Shown: positions 40,734 to 49,644 of the stretch, in pieces
Layout of the letters: every line of letters begins with the position of its first letter
How positions within the stretch are numbered: position 1 is the first letter of the stretch
From: Gemmatimonadetes bacterium bin94
Lineage (GTDB): Bacteria; Gemmatimonadota; Gemmatimonadetes; Longimicrobiales; Gaopeijiaceae
Direction: 5' to 3'
Length of the DNA stretch: 64,000 nucleotides
Assembly: GCA_002238865.1 (NCBI GenBank)
Contig: MPNE01000006.1
Location: 1-64,000, forward strand
Notes under the pieces: model-generated
What the model was told of the DNA's origin: nothing
Databases searched by the model: none
The model's input: only the letters and a program-made list of their open reading frames with translations
Position numbers and translations under genes: made by a program

Positions 40734-42711
40734 CTTCGAAATCAGGGCGCCCTTCGAGCCTCACGGCGACCAGCCTCCCGCGATCGCCGAGTTGACCGCG
40801 GGGCTCGAGGCCGGCGTCCCGTTCCAGACGCTGCTGGGGGCCACGGGGACGGGCAAGACGCTCACCATGGCCCACGTCATTGCCGATTCGAAGCGGCCGG
40901 CGCTGGTCATGTCGCACAACAAGACGCTGGCGGCGCAACTGTACGGAGAACTCAAGTCGCTGCTTCCCGCCAACGCCGTGGAATATTTCGTCTCGTACTA
41001 CGACTACTACCAGCCTGAGGCCTACGTCCCCGCCACGGACACCTACATCGAGAAGGATGCCTCGATCAACGAGGACATCGAGCGGTTGCGGCTGCGGGCC
41101 ACGTCCTCCCTGATCGAGCGTCGAGACGTGATTGTGGTGGCGTCCGTGTCATGCATCTACGGACTGGGGAATCCCGTCGACTACCGGGGCCTGATGCTCC
41201 ACCTCGAAGTCGGCGAGCAGGTTCCGCGACAGCAGATCCTGCGCGGGTTGGTGGACATCCTGTACAAGCGCAACGACATCGCCTTCGAGCGCGGCACCTT
41301 CCGCGTGCGCGGGGACACGGTGGAGGTGTTTCCGGCGTACGAGGAGCAGGCGATCCGGATCGAACTTTGGGGCGACGAGATCGAGCGGATCACGCGCTTC
41401 GATCCCCTTACCGGCGAGACGATCGCCGCGCTGAGGCGCACCGCGATCTACCCGACCTCGCACTACGTCACCCGGCGCCGCACGATCGAGGAGATGGCGC
41501 CCCTTATCCGCGAGGAGATGGAGGTCCAGGTGGCGAAGTTCCGGGAGGAGGGGAGGCTCCTGGAGGCGCAGCGGATCGAGACGCGCACGAACTTCGACCT
41601 CGAGATGATGCTGGAAATGGGAACCTGTCCCGGGATCGAGAACTACAGCCGCTATACGAGCGGCCGCCGCGAAGGGGAGCGGCCCGCGTGCCTGATCGAC
41701 TACTTCCCGGAGGATTTTCTGCTGATCGTGGATGAGTCCCATGTGACCATTCCCCAGCTCCACGGGATGTACAAGGGTGACCGGTCGCGCAAGCTCACCC
41801 TGGTGGACCACGGCTTCCGGCTCCCGTCGGCGATCGACAACCGGCCGCTCCGCTTCGAGGAGTGGCGGTCGCTGCTGAAACAGGTCGTCTTCGTGTCGGC
41901 CACACCGGGCGACTACGAGCTGGAGCTGTGTGGTGGTGTCGTGACGGAGCAGATCATTCGCCCAACCGGGCTCGTGGACCCGCCGATCGATGTGCGTCCG
42001 GTGCGCGGACAGGTGGACGACCTTCTCGCCGAGATCCGCGAACGCGCCGAGCGCGACGAGAGGGTGCTGGTGACCACGCTGACCAAGCGCATGGCCGAAG
42101 ACCTCTCGGAGTTTTTCCAGTCGGTGGGGGTGCGGGTGCGGTACATGCACGCCGACATCGACACGATCGAGCGCATGGAGATCCTGCGGATGCTGCGTCT
42201 CGGGCGCATCGACGTGCTCGTGGGGATCAACCTCCTGCGCGAGGGCCTCGACCTTCCCGAGGTGTCGCTCGTCGCGATCCTCGACGCGGACAAGGAGGGC
42301 TTCCTGCGCAACGCCCGCTCCCTGATCCAGACGGTGGGGCGCGCGGCCCGCAACGCCAACGGGAAGGCGATCCTGTACGCGGATCGGATCACGGGCTCCA
42401 TGCGCGTGTGCCTCGACGAGACCAGGCGCCGGCGGCGGGTGCAGATCGCGCACAACGAGCGCCACGGGATCACCCCGAAGACAATCCGCAAGAGCGTGGA
42501 ACAGATCGAGCTGTCGACACGCGTCGCCGACGCCCGGGACAGGCCGGTGGTCAAGGTGGCTGAACCGGAGCGGGGCTACGCCGACGAGGTCGACTCGGAG
42601 GCGTACATCAAGATCATCGAGGAAGAGATGGCGAAGGCGGCCGAGGCCCTGGATTTCGAGCGCGCGGCGGCGCTGCGGGACCAGTTGTTCGACCTCAGGG
42701 CGGCGGTGTGA
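40726..42711 (+). CDS. uvrB: Excinuclease ABC subunit B
   Basis: A 661-residue UvrB. Walker A GATGTGKT (38-45), the beta-hairpin signature [10 protein letters not shown] (91-100) that clamps damaged DNA, DEAD-like VDESHVT, helicase motif VSATPGDYE, motif VI region QTVGRAARN, and the C-terminal UVR motif ([14 protein letters not shown]) that binds UvrC are all present. It verifies lesions in nucleotide excision repair. The start overlaps the end of rel by eight bases, so the two are co-translated. Confidence 0.97.
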   Translation: MPDFEIRAPFEPHGDQPPAIAELTAGLEAGVPFQTLLGATGTGKTLTMAHVIADSKRPALVMSHNKTLAAQLYGELKSLLPANAVEYFVSYYDYYQPEAYVPATDTYIEKDASINEDIERLRLRATSSLIERRDVIVVASVSCIYGLGNPVDYRGLMLHLEVGEQVPRQQILRGLVDILYKRNDIAFERGTFRVRGDTVEVFPAYEEQAIRIELWGDEIERITRFDPLTGETIAALRRTAIYPTSHYVTRRRTIEEMAPLIREEMEVQVAKFREEGRLLEAQRIETRTNFDLEMMLEMGTCPGIENYSRYTSGRREGERPACLIDYFPEDFLLIVDESHVTIPQLHGMYKGDRSRKLTLVDHGFRLPSAIDNRPLRFEEWRSLLKQVVFVSATPGDYELELCGGVVTEQIIRPTGLVDPPIDVRPVRGQVDDLLAEIRERAERDERVLVTTLTKRMAEDLSEFFQSVGVRVRYMHADIDTIERMEILRMLRLGRIDVLVGINLLREGLDLPEVSLVAILDADKEGFLRNARSLIQTVGRAARNANGKAILYADRITGSMRVCLDETRRRRRVQIAHNERHGITPKTIRKSVEQIELSTRVADARDRPVVKVAEPERGYADEVDSEAYIKIIEEEMAKAAEALDFERAAALRDQLFDLRAAV

Positions 42712-42784
42712 TGAAGCCTGGCCGGACCCCGCAACCGAGGGGCCTTGTTGCGCGCGGGGAGCGGCGATCTCCGGCGGAAGCGAA

Positions 42785-43282
42785 ATGAAGCTGACGGAGA
42801 GCGAACTCACGGCGTGGGGCCGCCGGATCGGGAGTGCCGCCCGGCCCCCCGTGTTCATCGGCTTGAAGGGGCCGCTGGGGGCGGGAAAGTCGGTTTTCGC
42901 GCGGGCGGTGGCCCGTGGCGCCGGGATCGACCAGGCCATGCCGTCGCCGACGTTCAATATCGTCTTTCGGTATCCGGTGGCAGGACGGGAAGGGATGTCG
43001 CAGGAGCCGCCCGCATCCGTGGCGTGGTCGGTGATCCACGCCGACCTCTTTCGCATCGAGTCGGAAGCGGAGCTGGCGGGGATCGGCTGGGACGATCTTC
43101 TCTGGGACGAGGAGGCGATCGTGCTGGTGGAGTGGTCGTCCCGGGCGGGCGACGAGGTGCCTCCGGACCGCTGGGAGATCGAGCTGGGTTTCGTCCCCAA
43201 CGAGGCCGGACGGCGGACCGTCGGCATCGAGCGCTTCGGGGATCCGCTCCCTCTTCCCGGGGTTCGCGCGGCGGTCGAATGA
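42785..43282 (+). CDS. tsaE: tRNA threonylcarbamoyladenosine biosynthesis ATPase TsaE
   Basis: A 165-residue P-loop ATPase. Walker A GPLGAGKS (29-36), switch SPTFNIVFRY and the acidic LVEWSSRAGDEVP match TsaE. It supports the TsaB-TsaD complex that makes t6A37 on tRNAs. It overlaps tsaB by ATGA. An internal insertion (AGREGMSQEPP, about 63-73) lengthens it slightly. It lies 73 bases after uvrB. Confidence 0.94.
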   Translation: MKLTESELTAWGRRIGSAARPPVFIGLKGPLGAGKSVFARAVARGAGIDQAMPSPTFNIVFRYPVAGREGMSQEPPASVAWSVIHADLFRIESEAELAGIGWDDLLWDEEAIVLVEWSSRAGDEVPPDRWEIELGFVPNEAGRRTVGIERFGDPLPLPGVRAAVE

Positions 43283-44046
43283 CCCGGGGAACCGAGCAGC
43301 AAGGACCGCCGGAGGGGTGCGTTGTCGGGATCGAAACGTCGTGGCGGCTTGGTTCGCTGGCGCTCGCGATCGACGGGTCGGTGGTGGCGCGGCGCTTTCT
43401 CACGAAGCCGTCCGCACACGCGGCGGGGCTGATCCCGGCACTTCGCGAGGTGCTCGACGAGGTGAAGGCCGGGGTGGGGGATCTGGCCGGAGTCGTGGTT
43501 GGAGCCGGACCGGGGTCCTTCACGGGTGTGCGGATCGGTGCCGCGGCCGCGAAGGGACTGGCGGCGAGTCTGCGTGTTCCCCTCTACGCTACGTCGAGCC
43601 TGCGGGCCGCGTCGTTCACGGTGGAATCGCTCGGGGCGGAGGCCGCACTGCCGGCTCCGTTCGCGGGCACGGGCCCCGACACGGAAGCGTCCCCGCCGCC
43701 GCTACGCGGTGAGGAGCGGGAAGTCCGCTACGTGGTGCTCGACGCGCGGCAGGGCCGCGTGTACGGCGCCTGCTACGATGTGCGCGCCGACGGGCCGGTC
43801 GAGGTCGTGCAACCCCACGGCGGCACGATCCTGCAGGTGCTCAACCGGCGCCCGCCCCGTGACACGGTCTTCGTAGGCGACGGAGCGGTGGCCCACTCCG
43901 CGCTCATCCGGGCCGCGGGGTACACGGTGTGCCCGTATCCGGCCGGGGTGCCCGTCGCGGATGCTGCTCTGCTGTGCTGTTCGTGGGCAGCCGTGGACGC
44001 CGCGCACTGGGAGCCTGACTACCTGAGGGCCTGGCGGCCCGGATGA
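43279..44046 (+). CDS. tsaB: tRNA threonylcarbamoyladenosine biosynthesis protein TsaB
   Basis: A 255-residue ASKHA-fold protein. GIETSWRLGSLAL near the start, VVVGAGPGSFTGVRIG (about 72-87), and VLDARQGRVYGACY are standard TsaB landmarks. TsaB lacks catalysis and scaffolds TsaD. An Ala/Pro/Asp-rich insertion of about 25 residues (about 125-150) is seen in the middle. It is coupled to tsaE and rimI by ATGA overlaps on both sides. Confidence 0.93.
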   Translation: MTRGTEQQGPPEGCVVGIETSWRLGSLALAIDGSVVARRFLTKPSAHAAGLIPALREVLDEVKAGVGDLAGVVVGAGPGSFTGVRIGAAAAKGLAASLRVPLYATSSLRAASFTVESLGAEAALPAPFAGTGPDTEASPPPLRGEEREVRYVVLDARQGRVYGACYDVRADGPVEVVQPHGGTILQVLNRRPPRDTVFVGDGAVAHSALIRAAGYTVCPYPAGVPVADAALLCCSWAAVDAAHWEPDYLRAWRPG

Positions 44047-44507
44047 CTGCATCCCTTTCCCTTCGCCCCGCGACTGGCGACGACCTCCCTGCGATCATGG
44101 CAATCGAGAACGCGGTCTTCTCGCAGGCCTGGTGGCCGGAAACCTTCGAGGAGATGCTCGACCGCGTCGACACCGACGTTCTGGTCGCGACCGACGGGCC
44201 GGATCTGGTCGGATACCTGGTGCTCACCATCGGGGTGGGCGAGGCCGAACTTGCCAACCTGGCGGTCGACCCGGCCCGACGCCGGGCGGGCATCGCTCAG
44301 GCGCTGCTCCGCGAGTCGCTGGACATCCTGCGCCGCCGCTCGGTGCGATGGGTCTATCTCGCGGTTCGGGCCTCCAACGAGGGCGCGGCCCGACTGTACG
44401 AGCACTTCGGCTTCCGCGAAATCGGCCGCCACGGCTCCTACTATCGGGAGCCGGCGGAAGACGCCCGCATCCTCGGGCTGGAAGTGCCCCCGCGCACCGG
44501 TCACTGA
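44043..44507 (+). CDS. rimI: Ribosomal-protein-alanine N-acetyltransferase RimI-like
   Basis: A 154-residue GNAT enzyme: LRPATGDDLPAIMAIE, ELANLAVDPARRRAGIAQAL (acetyl-CoA-binding R/QxxGxA-type loop), and ASNEGAARLYEHFGFREIG. Location next to tsaB is the usual bacterial arrangement and supports RimI over a generic GNAT. Its stop codon lies within the converging minus-strand gene, so the ends overlap by seven bases. Confidence 0.9.
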   Translation: MTASLSLRPATGDDLPAIMAIENAVFSQAWWPETFEEMLDRVDTDVLVATDGPDLVGYLVLTIGVGEAELANLAVDPARRRAGIAQALLRESLDILRRRSVRWVYLAVRASNEGAARLYEHFGFREIGRHGSYYREPAEDARILGLEVPPRTGH

Positions 44508-45415
44508 CCGGCAGCGTCGTCCTCCTCGAAAAATTCACGCTCCGCCCGGGCGGAGCGGTCGTCCGCCAGCCTGTCGAGGAACGCGGCGTGCAGCTGCTGG
44601 AGCCTTTTCAGCCAGCCGGCCCTTTGCATGGGGGTATCGGCGGCAAGGTCGCGTTGCAACACCAGGACCTCGCCGTCGAGGTCGAAGTGGCTGCGAAACT
44701 CGTTCTCGGTGGCCGCGGCCAGCGCTTCGCACACCTGTCCATTCATGTGATCTCGACCGGGCTTGCCCAGGATGTCCCAGAGGGGGTGGCTCCTGCACAG
44801 ATCCGTCGCCGCGATCCGGGTATCTCCCTTCATTGCCCGGGCGACCACCTCGGGAATCACCGCGTCCGCCACCTCCAGGACACCGGAGTTGCCGTTGAAG
44901 CGGATCCAGCTGCGGGGAATCGTCTCCCAGGCCACCTCGAGGCGCGGGAAGAAGACCTTGCTGAGCGCGGCCTTGCTGAACGAGTTGGCGCCCAGCACGA
45001 TGCCGGCCCGGGTGAGCAGGAGCAGCGGGAATCGGAGACGGGATTCTTCGAGGCCCTTCACCAGGCTCTCCCGGTGCCGGGCAGGGCCGAGCACGGCAAT
45101 GTCGTAGGTCTCCGTCTCCTCACGGGACAGGTTGGTCGCGCCGCGGAGGTACGCCGCCGTCACCGTGGCGTAGCGCGCGAGCTGTCGCGCGTCGACCTTG
45201 GCTCCGCGGCTGAACTCCACGAACACCGTGTGACGCGCCTCGCGGGAAGCCATCGCAAGGACGGGTGGAACGGAATCGGGACCATGGCCGGGGAAGCATC
45301 GCCTCACCCAACGGTCGCGGTAGCCGAGGTCACGGATTACCCGCGGGACCCCGAGCGAACCCCGGCACATCCCGATGAGAAGGTTGGTGGCCAGGAGGTC
45401 AGGATTCGAGTACAT
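44501..45415 (-). CDS. Unknown protein with PD-(D/E)XK-like signature, second gene of a two-gene cassette
   Basis: A 304-residue soluble protein. Residues about 45-90 contain GHGPDS, then a strand VFVEFSRGAKVDARQLARYA. A strand with Glu at its end followed by a basic turn and a Q-x2-RY helix resembles motif III onward of PD-(D/E)XK nucleases, but Ser replaces the usual Lys (E-F-S). Next come YDIAVLGPARH and FPLLLLTRAG. The C-terminal half is helical and acidic, ending EEDDAAG. ATG at 45415 has GAGGAG upstream and overlaps the preceding gene by 17 bases. No family is recognised. A defence or DNA-processing role is possible but unproven. Confidence 0.55.
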   Translation of the reverse strand: MYSNPDLLATNLLIGMCRGSLGVPRVIRDLGYRDRWVRRCFPGHGPDSVPPVLAMASREARHTVFVEFSRGAKVDARQLARYATVTAAYLRGATNLSREETETYDIAVLGPARHRESLVKGLEESRLRFPLLLLTRAGIVLGANSFSKAALSKVFFPRLEVAWETIPRSWIRFNGNSGVLEVADAVIPEVVARAMKGDTRIAATDLCRSHPLWDILGKPGRDHMNGQVCEALAAATENEFRSHFDLDGEVLVLQRDLAADTPMQRAGWLKRLQQLHAAFLDRLADDRSARAEREFFEEDDAAGQ

Positions 45416-46565
45416 CCATCTCCTCCTCGTTGACCAGTCGCACGCAGGCGTCGTGGTGGCGCTGCAGGTTGGCATAGAAGCGCAGCACCGTGCTTCCGGA
45501 GGTCGTCGACGGGAGGTAGATCCGGATGAAGGCGGGTGTGATCTCGAAGTCCAGACGACCGCCGAGTCCCAGATCGGTGGCACGAACCCGAACCAGGCCG
45601 TCGCCCCCCCGGGGGACGCCCCAGAGCTGAAATGGCCTGGCTCCCGAAAACACCTTCCGCGTGAAGGCATCGAGGTCCTCAATCCTCCGGCCGGTGTCGA
45701 TTGCCAGCGCTTTCCCGGTGACGACGTCCCCCGTGGATCCGACCTGGATCGCGTGGTTGGACTCCAGTTGGCCTACCACGCCGGAGAACGCCCCCTTCAG
45801 CGTCCGGACCATGTTCGCGTGTCCCTCGAACCACGTTCCCTTCGCGGTGAGTTTGCCGTCGATCCGGATTTCCTCCACCGAGAAGGCGGTCCCGTCGCCG
45901 CCATCGGGTTGGCACCGGATCTGCAATCGCGAGAGCGTCGTTCTGTCGGCAAAGGACGGCTCGTGGCGCATGTATTCCAGGAGACGCCCTGCCTCGTGGC
46001 CCCACTGCTGCATCTTCAGCGAACCCATGCGCGAACCATCGTTGCCGTCGGCGTGGGTCGAAAACAACCTCCGGTCGAAGTCGAGACCCAGTCCCACGCA
46101 GGTTCCCAGCATGCGGACCCTGTCGAGCAGTTGCACAGGGATGAGGACCCGGTTGATCCGGGTGCTGCCCTCGACGAGCAGGGCGACGATCCGGTCGGCG
46201 GCCTGGCCGGTTGCCGTGGCATGCACGATCCAGAAGCGAGGATCCTCTGCGTCAACATGGAGATACGTGCTTGTCCGATCCCCCATTCGGGCGCAAATCG
46301 TGGCAAGATCGCCTGTCTCCGCAGGATGAACCTCACAGGTGAACCGCGATCCGAGCCCACTCCCGTCCACGATCTCGGCAAGCCGGGACACGAACGGCGA
46401 TTCGTCGGCCTCCCCGGGACTCCACGTCCCGTATGCATCGACCAGGTAGCTCTTGACCACCTCCGGACGACGCCCGGGTTGCCGCTCGTTCGGGTCATCC
46501 CGGTAGTTGCCGTTCATCCGATCATGGAACAGCCGGGCCATTTGACGACGGTTCGTGACGATCAC
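45399..46565 (-). CDS. Unknown protein, first gene of a two-gene cassette
   Basis: A 388-residue soluble protein of mixed alpha/beta character with no recognised domain. Notable stretches are SYLVDAYGTWSPGEADES, ARMGDRTSTYLHVDAEDPRF and LLVEGSTRINRVLIP. The C-terminal third is beta-rich (LGLGGRLDFEITPAFIRIY). Start is chosen as GTG at 46565 because GGAG lies six bases upstream; a TTG at 46658 and ATG at 46541 are alternatives. It overlaps the possible nuclease gene by 17 bases, so the two proteins are probably made together. The pair lies against the direction of the surrounding core genes, which suggests insertion. Confidence 0.5.
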   Translation of the reverse strand: MIVTNRRQMARLFHDRMNGNYRDDPNERQPGRRPEVVKSYLVDAYGTWSPGEADESPFVSRLAEIVDGSGLGSRFTCEVHPAETGDLATICARMGDRTSTYLHVDAEDPRFWIVHATATGQAADRIVALLVEGSTRINRVLIPVQLLDRVRMLGTCVGLGLDFDRRLFSTHADGNDGSRMGSLKMQQWGHEAGRLLEYMRHEPSFADRTTLSRLQIRCQPDGGDGTAFSVEEIRIDGKLTAKGTWFEGHANMVRTLKGAFSGVVGQLESNHAIQVGSTGDVVTGKALAIDTGRRIEDLDAFTRKVFSGARPFQLWGVPRGGDGLVRVRATDLGLGGRLDFEITPAFIRIYLPSTTSGSTVLRFYANLQRHHDACVRLVNEEEMDVLES

Positions 46566-46806
46566 GTGGGACTCCGCAGCGGCAGTGTCGCGTGCTCCAC
46601 GGCGGGAGTACGCGCCCGGAATGTATGCCGGGGCGACTCGGTCGGCCAACGTGACCAACCCGGCGGTCGCGCGGTACCGGAAGCAAGGGACCCGGACCCC
46701 GACCGAGCGTGGGCGGGAGGGTCCGGGGCTTCTCGTTTTCCGATGAGCGGCTACTTTTCAACAGGGTGGACCGCTGGGGACCTCCCCGTCCTGCCGACGG
46801 CGCCAA

Positions 46807-47787
46807 ATGGAGAAGATGCCCGACGAGACCCGAAAGGTTCTGGTGACCGGTGGTGCCGGCTTCATCGGGAGTCATGTCGCCGAGGCCCACCTCAAGCGGG
46901 GCGATCGTGTCTGGATCGTGGACGACCTCTCTTCCGGACGACTCGAGAACGTCCCGCGCGGCGCCGAGTTCCACCATTTGGACATCGCGGACGCACGGGT
47001 GGCCGACCTGATTCGGGATGTCGGCTTCGACCTGGTCAACCACCATGCGGCCCAGATCGACGTGCGGGTCTCCGTCGAGGATCCCGGCCTGGATGCACAG
47101 GTTAACATCGCGGGACTGATCAACGTCCTGGAAGCGGCGCGCCGCAGCTGCGTATCGCGGTTCGTCTTCGTGTCAAGCGGAGGCGTCGTCTACGGCGAAC
47201 CCGAGGTGTTTCCCACCCCCGAGGTTGCGCCGAAGGTGCCCATGTCTCCGTACGGGGTCTCCAAACTGGCGGGCGAGTTGTACCTGAACTACTACAGGGA
47301 AATTCACGGCATGGACCAGGTCGCGCTTCGCTACGGCAACGTCTACGGCCCCCGCCAGGATCCGCACGGCGAAGCAGGGGTCGTGGCCATCTTCTCGAAC
47401 CGCCTCCTGCGGGGCGAGCCGCTGGTGGTCTACGGCGACGGGCACCAGACCCGGGACTACGTCTACGTCGGGGACGTGGCGCGCGCCAACCTGCTGGCAG
47501 CGGAGATGACCCTTCCGGATGCGCCGGGGATCGACGCACGGGCCTACAACGTGGCAACCGGGGCGGCGACGAGCGTCAACGAGCTGGCGGACACGCTGGA
47601 AGACGCGGCCGGAATGCGGACTGGCCGGGAACATCGGGCAGGCCGCCCGGGCGATGTCCGCCGCAGCACCCTCGCGGTGGGGCGCATCCGCGGACGGGGA
47701 TGGGCACCCGCGCTGAGCCTGCGCGACGGCCTCGCCGCGACCTTTCGGCACATCGCGGCCACGAACGGGGCGTTGGCGGTCGGATGA
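46807..47787 (+). CDS. NAD-dependent epimerase/dehydratase (UDP-glucose 4-epimerase-like)
   Basis: A 326-residue extended short-chain dehydrogenase. NAD-binding LVTGGAGFIGSHVAE (12-26), a catalytic SSGGVVYGE segment and the YGVSK active site fit GalE-like epimerases, as does RYGNVYGPRQDPHGEAG. The likely substrate is a UDP-sugar for envelope glycans. Start is ATG at 46807; ATG at 46816 is possible because GGAG lies just before it. Its stop overlaps the tolQ start by ATGA, so it leads the Tol-Pal operon. Confidence 0.85.
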   Translation: MEKMPDETRKVLVTGGAGFIGSHVAEAHLKRGDRVWIVDDLSSGRLENVPRGAEFHHLDIADARVADLIRDVGFDLVNHHAAQIDVRVSVEDPGLDAQVNIAGLINVLEAARRSCVSRFVFVSSGGVVYGEPEVFPTPEVAPKVPMSPYGVSKLAGELYLNYYREIHGMDQVALRYGNVYGPRQDPHGEAGVVAIFSNRLLRGEPLVVYGDGHQTRDYVYVGDVARANLLAAEMTLPDAPGIDARAYNVATGAATSVNELADTLEDAAGMRTGREHRAGRPGDVRRSTLAVGRIRGRGWAPALSLRDGLAATFRHIAATNGALAVG

Positions 47788-48494
47788 TCGCTCTCATGCT
47801 GCAAACCGCTCCGCCGCAGAACATCGCGGACATGATCCTGGGGGCAAGCCCTCCCACGCAGGTGGTCCTCGCGGTGTTGGGGGTCTTCTCGGTCCTGTCC
47901 CTCTGGGTGATCATCGCGAAAGTCCGCCATTTTCGCGCGGTGGGCCGCGACGGCGACGAGTTCCTGGCCCGCATGGAGACGTCCAAGAGTCTCGCCGACG
48001 CGTCCGAAGCCGTGCTCTCCCTGCCCGAGTCTCCGTACACCCGCCTCTTTCGCGGGGGCCTCAACTTCTTCGCCGAGCTCAGTCCGGGGGCGTTGAGCAG
48101 TGTGCGGGATCTCCCCGGGCTGTCGCTGACACAGCTGGAGGCGCTCCGCCTGGTCATGGACAAGGTGGAGGGGGAGGAGATCGACGAACTTCGGCACGGC
48201 CTGAACTGGCTCGCCATCATAGGATCGGTCTCGCCGCTGCTGGGGTTGATGGGCACGGTCATCGGCATCATGAACACCTTCCTGGGGATCACGACGTCGA
48301 GCTCCACCGCCATCAGCGCCGTCGCGCCGGGGGTGGCCGAGGCGCTGATCACCACGGTCGCCGGGCTGGCCGTCGCCATCCCGTCCGTGATTGCGTACAA
48401 CCACTTCGCGTCCCGGCTCAACCTCGTCCACGGCGAGTTCGAGGGCTTCGTCAGTGAGTTCATAGGGACCCTCGCGAAGGAAAGGCACGTATGA
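47784..48494 (+). CDS. tolQ: TolQ/ExbB-type proton channel subunit
   Basis: A 236-residue inner-membrane protein with three TM helices. SVSPLLGLMGTVIGIMNTF (148-166) and AVAPGVAEALITTVAGLAVA (179-198) are the classic TolQ/ExbB pore motifs. With TolR it uses the proton gradient to drive the periplasmic partner. The gene order that follows (tolR, tonB/tolA-like, tolB, pal, cpoB) identifies it as the Tol-Pal version. ATG at 47784 overlaps the epimerase stop. Confidence 0.93.
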   Translation: MIALMLQTAPPQNIADMILGASPPTQVVLAVLGVFSVLSLWVIIAKVRHFRAVGRDGDEFLARMETSKSLADASEAVLSLPESPYTRLFRGGLNFFAELSPGALSSVRDLPGLSLTQLEALRLVMDKVEGEEIDELRHGLNWLAIIGSVSPLLGLMGTVIGIMNTFLGITTSSSTAISAVAPGVAEALITTVAGLAVAIPSVIAYNHFASRLNLVHGEFEGFVSEFIGTLAKERHV

Positions 48495-48907
48495 AGAGGC
48501 GGGGCAGCGAGCGCGGGCGCATGCCTGTCAGCGCGGAGATCAACGTCACCAGCCTGGTCGACGTGGCCTTCACCCTCCTCATCATCTTCATCATCACCGC
48601 GCCGGTGCTGCAGGGCGGCGTCGAGGTAAGCGTTCCCCAGGGACCGGTGCAGGTGGTCGAGGCGACGGACGACCTCGTCATCGTGACCATCACGGCGGAC
48701 GAGGCGATTTTCATCGGGGAGGCGCCGGTGGCACTGGATGATCTGCGCCTTGCGCTCGAGCAGGTGATTCGCACGCGCAACGCGGACATGGTGTATGTGA
48801 AGGGCGACTCGGTGGCGAGTTACGGAAACGTGGCACGCGTCATCAGCGAGGTGGCGGCCCACGAAGGGGTGCGCCTCTCGCTCATACTGGAGGAGATCGG
48901 GCGATGA
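48491..48907 (+). CDS. tolR: TolR/ExbD-type stator subunit
   Basis: A 138-residue protein. After EINVTSLVDVAFTLL comes the single TM, with the proton-carrying Asp24 in LVDVAF. The periplasmic domain has the usual GGVEVSVPQ and ALDDLRLALEQV segments. It is coupled by ATGA overlaps to tolQ and the tonB-like gene. Confidence 0.94.
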   Translation: MKRRGSERGRMPVSAEINVTSLVDVAFTLLIIFIITAPVLQGGVEVSVPQGPVQVVEATDDLVIVTITADEAIFIGEAPVALDDLRLALEQVIRTRNADMVYVKGDSVASYGNVARVISEVAAHEGVRLSLILEEIGR

Positions 48908-49644
48908 CGGGGCACTCTCCGACCGGGGATCAGGCTGCCGGCGCGAGGCGCAGGCCCCTGGGAAGGGGGTCGCTGGGGGTGTCGGCCGGAGCACACGTGA
49001 TCGTGCTCGCGGTGGTCTTCTGGGCGGTCCCGGCGATGCGGCCCGAGCCGGTGTTTTTCCGTGCCGTGGAGATGAACATGGTGGCCGCGGCGCCGGCGGC
49101 GGAGGAGCAACTGGTCGTCGAGACCCCCGATGAGCCCGAGCCCGTGCCGGCGGAAGCCGAGCCTTCCGTCATCGAGGAGGAGCCGGAGCCCGACTCGCTG
49201 GACTCCCCTCCTCCCGCCGAGGAAGAGCCCGCGCCCGCGCCCGCCGCCTCCGTGTCGGACACGGAAGATCCCGGGGACGGGGACGACGAGGTGACCGTGC
49301 GCATCGAGGGCTTCCGGCGAGATTTCCCGGAGTACTACGAGAACATCACGAACCAGATCAGGCGCTGCTTCCGGCCTCCGGCAAGAGCCGGCCGGCGGCC
49401 CGTCGTGGTGCGGTTTCAGATCCATCGCGACGGCAGCATCACCGACATCGATGTCGATGAGACGTCGGGGAGCTTCTCGTTCGACAACGAGGCCATGGGC
49501 GCCGTCGAATGCGCCGGCAGGCCCGGCCGATTGGGACGCCTTCCCGCCGAGTACCGATGGGAGGTGCTCCCGATCGACTTCACAATCAGCCCAAAGGGAG
49601 AATCGATGGACGATACGCAACAAGGACTGGAGGACGCATGTTGA
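48904..49644 (+). CDS. TonB/TolA-like energy-transducing protein
   Basis: A 246-residue protein with a cytoplasmic start, one TM (about 24-44, VSAGAHVIVLAVVFWAV), a long Pro/Glu/Ala-rich spacer (about 70-140) that spans the periplasm, and a C-terminal TonB-type domain (VVVRFQIHRDGSITDIDVDE). By position it replaces TolA in the Tol-Pal system, linking TolQR to TolB or Pal; it could also energise the SusC transporter. It overlaps tolB by seven bases. Confidence 0.85.
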   Translation: MTGHSPTGDQAAGARRRPLGRGSLGVSAGAHVIVLAVVFWAVPAMRPEPVFFRAVEMNMVAAAPAAEEQLVVETPDEPEPVPAEAEPSVIEEEPEPDSLDSPPPAEEEPAPAPAASVSDTEDPGDGDDEVTVRIEGFRRDFPEYYENITNQIRRCFRPPARAGRRPVVVRFQIHRDGSITDIDVDETSGSFSFDNEAMGAVECAGRPGRLGRLPAEYRWEVLPIDFTISPKGESMDDTQQGLEDAC

